Notes under the pieces: model-generated
What the model was told of the DNA's origin: nothing
The model's input: only the letters and a program-made list of their open reading frames with translations
Database searches by the model: none
Source of the DNA: Pseudomonadota bacterium
Lineage (GTDB): Bacteria; Pseudomonadota; Gammaproteobacteria; Steroidobacterales; Steroidobacteraceae
NCBI GenBank assembly: GCA_023417315.1
Contig: JAEZFW010000083.1
Coordinates: forward strand, 133,182-197,181
Direction of reading: 5' to 3'
Length of the DNA stretch: 64,000 nt
Part shown: one piece after another, positions 40,701 through 49,421 of the stretch
How the letters are laid out: each line of letters begins with the position of its first letter
How positions within the stretch are numbered: position 1 is the stretch's first letter
Program-made: the position numbers and the translations under genes

Positions 40701-41132
40701 ATGCGTCTTCGGAAGATTGGAGTTGCCGCTGTGGCTGCGGGCTTTTGCTGGTGCTCGGGCGCTTATGCGCTCGATGCAGCTCCGCGCGCTGCGGCTTCGC
40801 CGGTGGTGAGCACGGACCAGTTGCTGCTGCCCGCGAATAATTTCAAGAGCACGGATCTAGCTCGCTTACAGTCTGGGCTCGTTGGTCCACTTGCGTCCGA
40901 GGCAAGCCTCGGTAGCAACCGAATCCATCTCGCTGCTGCGACGCCGATCTTCGGTGAACGTATGAGCGGGAGCCAATCTCAAGCTGCGGTGGCCGCAGCT
41001 GCATTCGCGACGACACCACCTGAGCAGCCTCCGAGCGCGTGGCTGATGGGTGGCGTCATTCTCTTGCTCATTGGGTATCAACTGCGTCGCAAGCACCGAT
41101 TGCTGCGTCCCCATCGATTTCATCGCGTTTGA
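40701..41132 (+). CDS. Small secreted protein with PEP-CTERM-like C-terminal tail
   Basis: This 143 aa protein of no known domain has a signal peptide (MRLRKIGVAAVAAGFCWCSG, then AYA), a Ser/Ala/Leu-rich low-complexity middle, and a C-terminal tripartite tail: PPEQPPSAWL, a hydrophobic span MGGVILLLIGYQL and a basic cluster RRKHRLLRPHRFHR. This resembles the PEP-CTERM sorting signal recognised by exosortase, though the core reads PEQPP instead of PEP and the basic end is long. It is preceded by a strong ribosome site and the sigma-54 promoter, and leads the exopolysaccharide operon. It could equally be a simple tail-anchored envelope protein. Confidence 0.7.
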   Translation: MRLRKIGVAAVAAGFCWCSGAYALDAAPRAAASPVVSTDQLLLPANNFKSTDLARLQSGLVGPLASEASLGSNRIHLAAATPIFGERMSGSQSQAAVAAAAFATTPPEQPPSAWLMGGVILLLIGYQLRRKHRLLRPHRFHRV

Positions 41133-41169
41133 TCGCGACTAAGTTGATCCAACGAGCCTAGAGAGCGCG

Positions 41170-42603
41170 ATGCCAAATTCGCGAGAGCCGCTTTCATTCG
41201 ACGAACGGCCGACCGGCGTGAGCGCGTCCGAGCCGGTGTCTGTGTTCGTCCTCAAATCGCTGCTGTACCCGGTCGTACCGGTACTGACGCTGGGCGGCGC
41301 CCTCCTATTGTGGCGCGAGCCGTTACAAGGCCACTACTTCTTGATCGCGGTGCTGGCGTTCATCGGAGCTGCGGAGGTGCTCGATGCAGTACCGCTCGAT
41401 GCCCCGCGCGCGCGTTCGCTCGCGTTCACTTCGTTGATGGACATCATCGCGCGCTGGCTGCTGGTAATCGCTTTCATCTGGGCGCTTCTCGAGATTGCCG
41501 GCCTTGCACAGCGCTTCAATTGGCAGGTGCTGCTGACCTGGGCTGTTTCGACGCCCGTCATGTTGTGGTTCAGCCAGTTGTCTGCACCGCGGGTCTTGCA
41601 TCGCGCTGGTCTCAGGCGCAGCTCCCGCAAGAAGATCGTGATCGCCGGCGCGACGGAGCTCGGGGCGAAGCTCGCAGAGCGCATCATCGATGCCCCCTGG
41701 CTCGAGACAGAAGTTGTCGGCTTCTTCGATGATCGCACCGCGAGTCGGCTCCCGCCGCGATGTGCGATGCGCCTGCTCGGTAAGCTTTCCGATCTCAGCG
41801 AGTACGTTGCGCGTAACGGCATCGATACCGTGTACATCACATTGCCGATGACGCGACAGCGGCGCGTGCAGGAGCTGTTGAACTCTCTCGGCGATTCCAC
41901 GAGCTCGATCTATTTCGTACCGGACCTCACCGTGTGCGATCTAGTGCAGCCGCGTTTCGATCTGGTGAACGGAGTGCCTGTGGTGGCGGTGTGCGAATCA
42001 CCGTTCTATGGCGGACGGGGCATCGCAAAGCGTGCCAGCGACATCGCGATCGCCTCGCTCCTGATCGTGTTGGCCTCACCCGTCATGGTGGCGGTGGCGG
42101 CAGCCATCAAGCTGACTTCGCCTGGCCCGGTGATCTTTCGGCAGAAGCGCTATGGCTTGGACGGCAAGGAGATCATCGTCTACAAGTTCCGCTCGATGAG
42201 CGTCACGGAAGATGGACAACGCACGTACAAGCAGGTCACGCGCAACGATGCGCGAGTGACACCCGTGGGCGCGTTCATTCGCGCAACCTCGCTCGATGAG
42301 CTGCCGCAGTTGCTCAACGTCTTGGAGGGCCGCATGAGCATCGTGGGGCCCCGCCCTCACGCGATCGCGGTCAACGAGCAATATCGGCGCCTCATCCCTG
42401 GCTACATGGTCCGCCACAAAGTCAAGCCTGGCATCACGGGTTGGGCTCAGGTCAACGGCTTTCGCGGCGGCGATGACATCGACTCGATGCGCCAGCGCAT
42501 CGAGCTCGATCTCGAATATCTGCAGCATTGGTCGCTCACACTCGATCTGATGATCATTCTTCGAACTGCGCTCGTCATCTGGAAGGATCGCCATGCGTAC
42601 TGA
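41170..42603 (+). CDS. Undecaprenyl-phosphate sugar phosphotransferase (WcaJ-type, priming)
   Basis: This 477 aa inner-membrane enzyme probably transfers glucose-1-phosphate from UDP-glucose to undecaprenyl phosphate and so starts each repeat unit. Four N-terminal helices (25-135) are followed by a CoA-binding-like Rossmann domain (KKIVIAGATELGAKLAERII). From about residue 284 comes the catalytic PssY/WbaP domain with KRASDIAIASLLIVLASPVM, GPVIFRQKRYGLDGK, VYKFRSMS, RATSLDELPQLLNVLEG, MSIVGPRPH and KPGITGWAQVNGFRG. All catalytic features are present. Its last 11 bp overlap the export protein gene. Confidence 0.94.
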   Translation: MPNSREPLSFDERPTGVSASEPVSVFVLKSLLYPVVPVLTLGGALLLWREPLQGHYFLIAVLAFIGAAEVLDAVPLDAPRARSLAFTSLMDIIARWLLVIAFIWALLEIAGLAQRFNWQVLLTWAVSTPVMLWFSQLSAPRVLHRAGLRRSSRKKIVIAGATELGAKLAERIIDAPWLETEVVGFFDDRTASRLPPRCAMRLLGKLSDLSEYVARNGIDTVYITLPMTRQRRVQELLNSLGDSTSSIYFVPDLTVCDLVQPRFDLVNGVPVVAVCESPFYGGRGIAKRASDIAIASLLIVLASPVMVAVAAAIKLTSPGPVIFRQKRYGLDGKEIIVYKFRSMSVTEDGQRTYKQVTRNDARVTPVGAFIRATSLDELPQLLNVLEGRMSIVGPRPHAIAVNEQYRRLIPGYMVRHKVKPGITGWAQVNGFRGGDDIDSMRQRIELDLEYLQHWSLTLDLMIILRTALVIWKDRHAY

Positions 42604-43405
42604 CACGATCCGCTCCTTCCGCAACGCACTGTTGTGGCTGTTCCTGAGCAGCGTGCTGCTCGCGGGCACGCTCGCCCGCGCGAACGGCGATGTCGATTAC
42701 CGCCTCGGTCCGGGCGATCTCCTGCGGGTTTCGGTGTTCGGCTCACCCGAGCTTTCGAACGAAGTGCGCGTCAGCGATTCAGGTTTCATCACTTACCCGC
42801 TCATCGGCTCGCTCGAGGTTGCGGGCAAATCAACGGCGCAGGTCGAGTCGATGCTCAAGGCGGGGTTCATCGAAGGCGGGTACCTGCGCGATCCGCAAGT
42901 GCTGGTGCACGTCGCGGAGTATCAGAGCCAGAAGGTATCCGTGCTCGGCCACGTCATGAAGCCTGGTCAGTACACGCTGCAGTCGAGCAGCCGCGTGCTC
43001 GACATGCTTGCCGCGGCCGGCGGCGTGCGCACCGAGGAAGCAGGTGACGCAGCGATGCTCATCCGCAAGGACGGAACGCGTCAGCCGGTCGATCTTCATG
43101 CACTCTTCAACGGCGATCCAGTGCACAACGTCAATGTTCGCGGCGGCGACACGCTCTACGTGGCGCGCGCACCGCAGTTCTACATCTACGGTGAAGTGCA
43201 ACGGCCGGGCATGTACCGGCTCGAGCGCGCCATGACGGTCTCGCGAGCGATTTCGGCGGGCGGCGGCTTGACTTCGCGCGGCTCCGAGCGCCGCGTCCTC
43301 GTCAAGCGCAAGAAGGCGACGGGCGAAGAGGAGCATATCTCTCTGCGCGGTCACGACCTGCTGCAACCCGATGACGTCTTGATGGTGAAGGAAGGACTCT
43401 TCTGA
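42593..43405 (+). CDS. epsE: Polysaccharide export protein (Wza/EpsE-like)
   Basis: This 270 aa protein has a signal peptide cleaved near LARA-NGD. The polysaccharide export domain (about 33-115) has YRLGPGDLLRVSVFGSPELS and DSGFITYPLIGSLEVAGKS. Two SLBB domains follow (SVLGHVMKPGQYTL and FYIYGEVQRPGMYRL). There is no lipobox cysteine and no C-terminal outer-membrane helix, so it is the short EpsE/GumB type that pairs with an outer-membrane barrel, probably the EpsL-like protein at 55197. It begins within the end of the priming transferase gene. Confidence 0.92.
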   Translation: MRTDTIRSFRNALLWLFLSSVLLAGTLARANGDVDYRLGPGDLLRVSVFGSPELSNEVRVSDSGFITYPLIGSLEVAGKSTAQVESMLKAGFIEGGYLRDPQVLVHVAEYQSQKVSVLGHVMKPGQYTLQSSSRVLDMLAAAGGVRTEEAGDAAMLIRKDGTRQPVDLHALFNGDPVHNVNVRGGDTLYVARAPQFYIYGEVQRPGMYRLERAMTVSRAISAGGGLTSRGSERRVLVKRKKATGEEEHISLRGHDLLQPDDVLMVKEGLF

Positions 43406-43430
43406 CCGTATCTCGATCAGGAAATCGTTT

Positions 43431-44837
43431 ATGACATTGGAAAGAGTTTTCAAAGTTCTTTGGGCGCGCCGCGCGGTGCTCGTCATGAGCGTCTTCGTAT
43501 GCGTCGGCATCGTCGCGATCGCGAGCATCCTCGCGCCGAAGAAGTACATCGCCGAGCTCACGCTCGTCGTCGACGTGAAGGGGAGCGATCCCCTTGCAGA
43601 CACAGCGCTGTCATCGCCGCTCTTGTCCTCGTACATCGCGACCCAGCGCGAGATCATCGCAAGCCGCAACGTCGCGCTGAAGGTCGTCGATGCGCTCGGT
43701 CTCGCCGAGGGCGCTGGCCCGACTTCTGCCACACCGCCGCTGGTCGATCCGCGCACTGCGTACATCGGACAAGTACTGAAGCCGCTCGAGACCTCGAGCT
43801 CGCTCAACAGCAATCTCATCCGGATCTCCTATCGCAGCGACAACCCTTATACGGCGGCTCAGTTCGCGAATGCGATCGGGGCCGCGTATGTGCAGACAAG
43901 CTTGGAGCTGCAGGTCGATCCCGCGCGCCGTCAAGCCGCGTGGTTCGAGCAGCAGGTCCAGAAGCTCCGCGAGGATCTCGCGGTGGCGCAGAACAAGCTC
44001 GATACCTATCAGCGCGATCACGGCGTGCTCGGCGCAGATGCTGGGCGGCTCGATGTCGAGAACAGCCGCCTGCAGGAGATCTCGAGTCAGCTCGTGAAAG
44101 CTCAGGCTGCATTCGTCGAGGCCGAGACGCGTGCTGACACTCGCGGCCGCTCGCGCGATGTGCCGGATCTGCTGGCGAATCCTCTCCTGCAGGGGTTGAA
44201 ATCCGATCTCGCGCGCGCCGAAGCGAAGCTCGCCGACTTAGCTGAACGGGTCGATCGCAATCACCCGCAGTACAAGAGCGCCTCCGCGGAAGTCGCTGCT
44301 CTGCGCTCGAAGCTCAACGACGAAGCCGAAGTCGCGAGGGCCTCGCTCGTGCAATCCGCATCCATGGCGGGCACGCAAGTACGCGAGCTCGAGACCGCGC
44401 TCAAGCAGCAGAAGGAGCGCATCATCGCACTTACGCAACAGCGCGATGAGCTCAGCGTTCTGCAGCGGGATGTGGAAAGTGCCCGCGCTGCGTATGACGC
44501 TGCACTTCAGCAGGCGAATCGGTCTCGGCTCGAGAGCCGCATCGATCGCACGAATATCGCGATCCTGAACCCTGCAACGGCTCCGTCATCACCCGCCTCG
44601 CCACGCATTCTGCTCAACATCGCACTCGCGTTCGTCGTGAGCAGCCTGCTGGTCGCAGCATGGGTGCTGTATGGCGAGTTCATGCGTCCGCGCGTGCGGA
44701 GCAACGAGGATCTCCTGGAGCTCGTGGACCTCCCCGTGCTTGCGGAGTTGCCGGCGCCCCCCCGCCGGTCGCGTCCGCGTGCACGGGAAGCCGCGCAACC
44801 GGCATTACCCTTACAGCTGCGCCCGCGCGCGACCTGA
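43431..44837 (+). CDS. epsF: Polysaccharide chain-length determinant (Wzz/EpsF-like)
   Basis: This is a 468 aa inner-membrane co-polymerase. TM1 lies at about 15-36 (AVLVMSVFVCVGIVAIASIL) and TM2 near 392-412 (ILLNIALAFVVSSLLVAAWV). Between them is a long periplasmic coiled-coil domain (LREDLAVAQNKLDTYQRDHG, LARAEAKLADLAERVDRNHP, LKQQKERIIALTQQRDELSV) and a GNVR-like segment (SRIDRTNIAILNPATAPSSP). The C-terminal cytosolic tail is short and Arg/Pro-rich, with no kinase domain; a separate EpsG-like protein follows. It controls polymer length together with Wzy and the exporter. Confidence 0.92.
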   Translation: MTLERVFKVLWARRAVLVMSVFVCVGIVAIASILAPKKYIAELTLVVDVKGSDPLADTALSSPLLSSYIATQREIIASRNVALKVVDALGLAEGAGPTSATPPLVDPRTAYIGQVLKPLETSSSLNSNLIRISYRSDNPYTAAQFANAIGAAYVQTSLELQVDPARRQAAWFEQQVQKLREDLAVAQNKLDTYQRDHGVLGADAGRLDVENSRLQEISSQLVKAQAAFVEAETRADTRGRSRDVPDLLANPLLQGLKSDLARAEAKLADLAERVDRNHPQYKSASAEVAALRSKLNDEAEVARASLVQSASMAGTQVRELETALKQQKERIIALTQQRDELSVLQRDVESARAAYDAALQQANRSRLESRIDRTNIAILNPATAPSSPASPRILLNIALAFVVSSLLVAAWVLYGEFMRPRVRSNEDLLELVDLPVLAELPAPPRRSRPRAREAAQPALPLQLRPRAT

Positions 44838-44846
44838 GGAATACCC

Positions 44847-45719
44847 ATGAGCTTTGCCATCCAACCTGCGCGCATCGGATCGAAGGTCTCTCCTCGCCTG
44901 AGGATCGGCGACTTGCTCGTTGCCTCGGGCGCGCTGCGCCCGATCGATGTCCAGCGGATCGTCTCGAAGCAACGAGAAAGCTCGAAGCGTTTCGGGGAGA
45001 TCGCACTCGAGATGAAGCTCGTGACGGAGCAGCAGCTTTCGTGTGCTCTGGCCAAACAAATCGGCTATCCGTATGTGGAGTATGGCCACTCGCACCTGTC
45101 GCACGCGCTCGCAGCCGCGTACGAGCCGTTCTGCGACTACGCCGAAGCATTGCGCACCTTGCGCAGTCAGTTGCTCATGCGGTGGTTCGGGCGCGAACAA
45201 CGCGCCTTAGCGGTGTCTTCCGCTCGGCGCGATGAAGCCTGCAGCATCGTAGCGGCGAATCTGGCTATCGTGTTTGCTCAGCTTGGAGAGAGCACGTTGC
45301 TCATCGACGCCAATCTGCGCGAGCCGCAGCAGCATCGATTGTTCGGCCTGGGCGCGTGCAACGGCCTTGCGGATCTGATCAGCGAGCGGTGCGGAGTCGA
45401 AGAGACTCTGCAGCGCATCGATCCGTTCGAGAAGCTGACGATCATGACGGCTGGTGCGCAGCCGCCGAATCCACAGGAAATCCTGAGCGGCTCGGTCTTC
45501 GCTGATGTGCTCGAGGATCTCGTCAGCGCCTATGACGTCGTCATCGTCGACACGCCGCCTCTGCTCGACTTCTCGGATGGAGCGATCGTGTCGCAGCGCG
45601 CCGGTGCCTGCGTGCTGAGCGCGCGCCGTCATCGAACTCCGACCGCTGACTTGAATCGCTCCAAGACCGTGTTGCGACCGACCGGCGCGACGCTTCTCGG
45701 AGTTGTGATCAACGAATGA
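44847..45719 (+). CDS. epsG: EpsG-like BY-kinase homologue with degenerate P-loop
   Basis: This 290 aa cytoplasmic protein has an N-terminal MshEN/GspE-N-like domain (18-80: RIGDLLVASGALRPIDVQRI, QIGYPYVEY). It then has a CpsD/EpsG-type domain with Walker A-prime LLIDANLREPQQHRLF (151 onward), AGAQPPNPQEIL and Walker B VVIVDTPPLLDFSDG (231 onward). The P-loop position reads SSARRDEACSIVAANLA: the GEGKS of active BY-kinases (GEGRS in many EpsG proteins) is DEACS here, so the ATP-binding lysine is gone. There is no tyrosine cluster at the C-terminus. It probably works as a non-catalytic partner of the chain-length protein. Confidence 0.88.
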   Translation: MSFAIQPARIGSKVSPRLRIGDLLVASGALRPIDVQRIVSKQRESSKRFGEIALEMKLVTEQQLSCALAKQIGYPYVEYGHSHLSHALAAAYEPFCDYAEALRTLRSQLLMRWFGREQRALAVSSARRDEACSIVAANLAIVFAQLGESTLLIDANLREPQQHRLFGLGACNGLADLISERCGVEETLQRIDPFEKLTIMTAGAQPPNPQEILSGSVFADVLEDLVSAYDVVIVDTPPLLDFSDGAIVSQRAGACVLSARRHRTPTADLNRSKTVLRPTGATLLGVVINE

Positions 45720-45732
45720 AGGCTTCTAGTCG

Positions 45733-46902
45733 ATGACTCTTGCACTCCTGATCGGTGCGGCGATCCTCTGCTTCGCGCTCGCATTGCATCCATTCATCAC
45801 CTACCCACTGTCGCTCATGGCCTTGCGACGCGTACTACCACGCCGTGGGGTCGCCATGAGCAGCGCCCCGCGTGCGCAGGCCGTGCCCGACTTCTCCATT
45901 TGCATGTGTGCGTACAACGAGGCGAACGTCATCCGGCAGAAGCTGCAGAATCTTCTCGCGCTGCGCGAACGCGAGCCAGGCGTGGAGATTCTGATCTACG
46001 TCGATGCGGCGAGCGACGACACGGCGAGACTCCTGCGGGCGTATGCACCTCATATACAAGTGCACGTGGCGAAGGAGCGGCGCGGCAAGACATTCGGGAT
46101 GAATCTGCTCGCCTCGCGCGCGACCGGCTCGATCCTGCTCTTCACGGATGCGAATGTCATGCTCGACATGGACTGCATCCGCCAGATGCGACGTGCGTTC
46201 GAGGACCCTCAAGTCGGATGCGTTTGCGGTCAGCTTTCCTACATCAATCCAGGCGAATCCGTCACCGCATCGGTGGGGACGCTTTATTGGCGCCTGGAGG
46301 AAGGGATCAAGGCTCTCGAGCAGGAGACGGGATCCGTGATGGGTGCCGATGGCTCGTTGTTCGCCGTTCGTCGGTCGCTGCATCGAGCGCCGCCGGATCA
46401 CATCATCGATGACATGTATGTGTCGTTCATGGTGCTCCTGCAGGGATATCGGATCACGCAATCGAAGGACGCACGCGCCTACGAACAGTCGGCGAGCTCT
46501 GCTGCGGAGGAGTTTGGGCGCAAGTCGCGCATCGGATGCCAGGCCTTCAACGTGCACCGGCTCATTTGGCCTGAGCTACGCAAGCTCGATGCGTTGACAG
46601 TCTACAAGTACGTCTCTCACAAGCTGCTGCGCTGGTTGAGCATCTACTTCCTCGCGCTCGGCGCAGTCCTCAGTGTGGCTGCGCTCGCGGTCGCCGGGTT
46701 CGTCGAGCTCGCGGCGCTCCTAGTAGTTGCTGGCACGCTGCTATTCGCGCTCGGATCGCAATGGCCCATCAAGCCTTTGTCGCAGATCGTGGATATCGTC
46801 ATGAGCCTTGCGGGCACCGGACTTGGCGTGTGGAAGTCCATACGCGGCGAGTCGTATCAGACATGGACACCGGTTGCGACGGTGCGAAAGGCGGCGGAGT
46901 GA
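45733..46902 (+). CDS. Membrane glycosyltransferase, family GT2
   Basis: This 389 aa protein has an N-terminal membrane helix (TLALLIGAAILCFALALHPF), a GT2 catalytic domain with ICMCAYNEANVIRQKLQNLL, DAASDDTARLL, LLFTDANVMLD (metal-binding DxD variant), ADGSLFAVRR and DDMYVSFMVLLQGYR (catalytic base region), and several C-terminal helices (315-380). The Q/RxxRW-like region reads FGRKSRIGCQAF. It builds the repeat unit on the lipid carrier, with the donor sugar unknown. The next gene starts at a GTGA overlap with its stop. Confidence 0.92.
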   Translation: MTLALLIGAAILCFALALHPFITYPLSLMALRRVLPRRGVAMSSAPRAQAVPDFSICMCAYNEANVIRQKLQNLLALREREPGVEILIYVDAASDDTARLLRAYAPHIQVHVAKERRGKTFGMNLLASRATGSILLFTDANVMLDMDCIRQMRRAFEDPQVGCVCGQLSYINPGESVTASVGTLYWRLEEGIKALEQETGSVMGADGSLFAVRRSLHRAPPDHIIDDMYVSFMVLLQGYRITQSKDARAYEQSASSAAEEFGRKSRIGCQAFNVHRLIWPELRKLDALTVYKYVSHKLLRWLSIYFLALGAVLSVAALAVAGFVELAALLVVAGTLLFALGSQWPIKPLSQIVDIVMSLAGTGLGVWKSIRGESYQTWTPVATVRKAAE

Positions 46903-48083
46903 AGTCGAACGCGCGCATCGCTTGCTTGCTCGTCGATCCGTCGCTCTACACGGGTCCGTACGATGCTGCCTTGACCGAGGGCCTCCTTGCGGCAGGCGTA
47001 GAGCCCCTATGGGCTACACGCCCGACGCGACGTGGGGATGAAGACGCGATTCCACGCGAGCACCTCGCCGCGATCTTCTATCGGCGCACGGATGATACGA
47101 GCTCGCTGAGCGGGTGGATGCGCTCGCTCATCAAAGGGTGCTCTCACATCGTTGGACTCTTGCGGCTCATGCGGCTCGTCGCTCGGCGCAGGCCGCAAGT
47201 CGTGCACATTCAATGGGCCGTGCTGCCGTTGATCGATGCAATCGCCTTCTGGATCATTCGACTGCGCACGCCGATCGTAATGACCGTCCACGATCCTACG
47301 CCCTACAACGGCAGCCGACTGACGCTGTTCCAGCAGTTCGGCTTCGATCTGCCCATTCGCCTCGCGAATCACGTGATCGTGCACACACGCAGCGGCCGGC
47401 GAAAGCTGCTCGCGCGCGGGATCGATCCGACGAAGATCAGCGTCGTGCAACACGGACCGCTGCACCTGCGCGCCATTGCACGCGCAGAAGCGCACGAACG
47501 CGACGGACGCTATACGTTCGTGCTCTTCGGTGAGATCAAGGAATACAAAGGTCTGGATGTACTCGTCGAGGCGCTTGCACAGCTGCCCGCTCAGGTCCGC
47601 GATCTGCTGCGCGTCATCGTCGCCGGACGCGCGCGCATGGATCTGTCTAGGATTCTCGCCCGCATCGACGCGCTGTCATTGAGCGGAACGATCGATATCC
47701 AACCGCGTCGCTTCAGCGATCAAGAGATGGCAGATCTGTTCGCCGCAGCGGATTGCTTCGTGTTTCCCTATCGTGAGATCGATGCTAGCGGCGTGTACTT
47801 CCTCACCAAAGGATTGCGCAAGTGGCTCATTGCGAGCCGTGTGGGCGTGTTTGCGGAGGATGTCGCGGAAGGCCGCAATGGAGTGTTGATTCCAAGCGGC
47901 GACGCGCGAGAGCTCGCGAACGCGCTTCAGCATGCTGCGCTCACCCGCCCCGGCGTACCGAGCATCTCGATACAGCAATCGTGGTCCGAGATTGGCCATG
48001 CGACGCGCGCGACCTATGAGCGGGTGCTGAGCAAGCATGCGCGAGCCGTGCCCGTCGCGGACGCTGGAGCTGCAGATGCCTAG
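46899..48083 (+). CDS. Glycosyltransferase, GT4-like
   Basis: This 394 aa GT-B protein has an N-terminal acceptor domain with PQVVHIQWAVLPLIDAIAFW and PIVMTVHDPTPYNGS, and a C-terminal nucleotide-sugar domain with YTFVLFGEIKEYKGLDVLVE, RIDALSLSGTIDIQPRRFSD, ADLFAAADCFVFPYREIDAS and GVYFLTKG. It transfers one sugar of the repeat unit in the cytoplasm. The GTG at 46899 overlaps the upstream stop (GTGA). The frame is open to 46761, but that part lies inside the upstream gene. Linkage and sugar cannot be told. Confidence 0.9.
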   Translation: MKSNARIACLLVDPSLYTGPYDAALTEGLLAAGVEPLWATRPTRRGDEDAIPREHLAAIFYRRTDDTSSLSGWMRSLIKGCSHIVGLLRLMRLVARRRPQVVHIQWAVLPLIDAIAFWIIRLRTPIVMTVHDPTPYNGSRLTLFQQFGFDLPIRLANHVIVHTRSGRRKLLARGIDPTKISVVQHGPLHLRAIARAEAHERDGRYTFVLFGEIKEYKGLDVLVEALAQLPAQVRDLLRVIVAGRARMDLSRILARIDALSLSGTIDIQPRRFSDQEMADLFAAADCFVFPYREIDASGVYFLTKGLRKWLIASRVGVFAEDVAEGRNGVLIPSGDARELANALQHAALTRPGVPSISIQQSWSEIGHATRATYERVLSKHARAVPVADAGAADA

Positions 48084-48122
48084 CGCTCGAGCCAATCTGA
48101 GAACGAGCACGCGAGGTCGGCG

Positions 48123-49421
48123 ATGAGTGAAGCCTCGCTGAGGTCCTTCGACACTCCCGCGCTGGCGACGGCGGACGCGCAATCGCCGGCGAGCGTGCGG
48201 GCAATTCGCTGGTGCATCGTGTTCGTGTTGCTCTCGACGACCGTGCTCGCACGCTTCGGCGTGAATGTGGGCGGCGAATCGTTGCCCGTCAGCTTAGCTG
48301 CTCTGTACGCACTGCTCGCGGCGCTGGCACTCGCGAAGCACACGCGTGTCGCTGGCACGACCATGCTGCTCTACGGTTGTGTGCTATTGCTCGCCTACAC
48401 GAGCTGGTTCATCAATTCCAGCTACGCGCCCGTCAATCGCTCCTCGCCGAGCTCGCTGCTCTTCCTTATCGCGCTCTATCTGCCCTTCACAGTCGTTCTC
48501 CGGACTCCAAACACTTCCGACTCTGAGTTTCGATGGACCGCTCGCGCGTTCAGCAATATCGCGATGTTGTGCGCGATCGCTGGGATCGCTCAGTTCTTCG
48601 CACAGTTCTTCTTCAAAGCGCCGTGGCTGATCGACTTCACGCCGATGTTGCCGGATGCGATTCGAAACATCGGCACCTATAACACCTCGATCCCCGTTGG
48701 GGATCTCTACAAGTCCAACGGGTTCTTCCTGCGGGAGCCCTCTGCATTCTCGTTCCTCATGGCACTGGCTGCGATCGTGGAGATGAATACGGAGAAGCGC
48801 TGGCGCCGAGTCGCATTCTTCGTCTTCGCACTGCTTCTAACCTACTCCGGCACCGGTTTGCTGGCCTTGCTAATCGGCCTCATGTTCCCGCTCGGCCGCA
48901 ATACGCTCGTGCGGCTCGTGACGCTCGTCGTGGGTGGAGGGCTCTTGATCGTGTTGCTGGGCGACACGCTCAATCTGTCATTCACCGTGAATCGTCTTCA
49001 AGAGTTCGGTTCCGAACGCAGCAGTGCCTATATCCGCTACATCGCGCCGATGCACGTGATCGCAGGCTCGATCGATGCAAGCCCGTGGAGCGCTCTCTTC
49101 GGGCACGGTCCTGGTTCCATCCAGCGTACGTCGCAGTCGTTCCAAGCGTTCGATCCGACCTGGGCGAAGTTGCTGTTTGAATACGGGCTCGTGGGATGTG
49201 CAGCGATGTTGACGCTCGTCGTGCATGCGCTCGTGCAGTCGCGTGTGCCGGCTCAGATTTCCGCTGTGCTGTTCTTCTCGTGGTTGATCATGGGCGGACA
49301 CCTGCTCTCGCCCGACAACGTGAGCGTGCTGTACGTGCTCGCCTGCATGTGGCGACCGCAAACGACTGGTGAGGTGGCTCGAGCAATCGCATCGCCGGCC
49401 ACGACAGGGGCTGCGACATGA
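48123..49421 (+). CDS. O-antigen ligase/polymerase-like membrane protein (Wzy)
   Basis: This 432 aa protein has about ten to twelve hydrophobic segments (WCIVFVLLSTTVLARFGVNV, AALYALLAALALAKHT, LLFLIALYLPFTVVL, AFFVFALLLTYSGTGLLALL). It has a large periplasmic loop before the last helices containing YIRYIAPMHVIAGSI and FGHGPGS, the usual place of the catalytic Arg/His in Wzy polymerases. No sequence motif is strict in this family. The assignment rests on topology, length and position among the exopolysaccharide genes. It is expected to polymerise repeat units in the periplasm. Confidence 0.82.
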   Translation: MSEASLRSFDTPALATADAQSPASVRAIRWCIVFVLLSTTVLARFGVNVGGESLPVSLAALYALLAALALAKHTRVAGTTMLLYGCVLLLAYTSWFINSSYAPVNRSSPSSLLFLIALYLPFTVVLRTPNTSDSEFRWTARAFSNIAMLCAIAGIAQFFAQFFFKAPWLIDFTPMLPDAIRNIGTYNTSIPVGDLYKSNGFFLREPSAFSFLMALAAIVEMNTEKRWRRVAFFVFALLLTYSGTGLLALLIGLMFPLGRNTLVRLVTLVVGGGLLIVLLGDTLNLSFTVNRLQEFGSERSSAYIRYIAPMHVIAGSIDASPWSALFGHGPGSIQRTSQSFQAFDPTWAKLLFEYGLVGCAAMLTLVVHALVQSRVPAQISAVLFFSWLIMGGHLLSPDNVSVLYVLACMWRPQTTGEVARAIASPATTGAAT

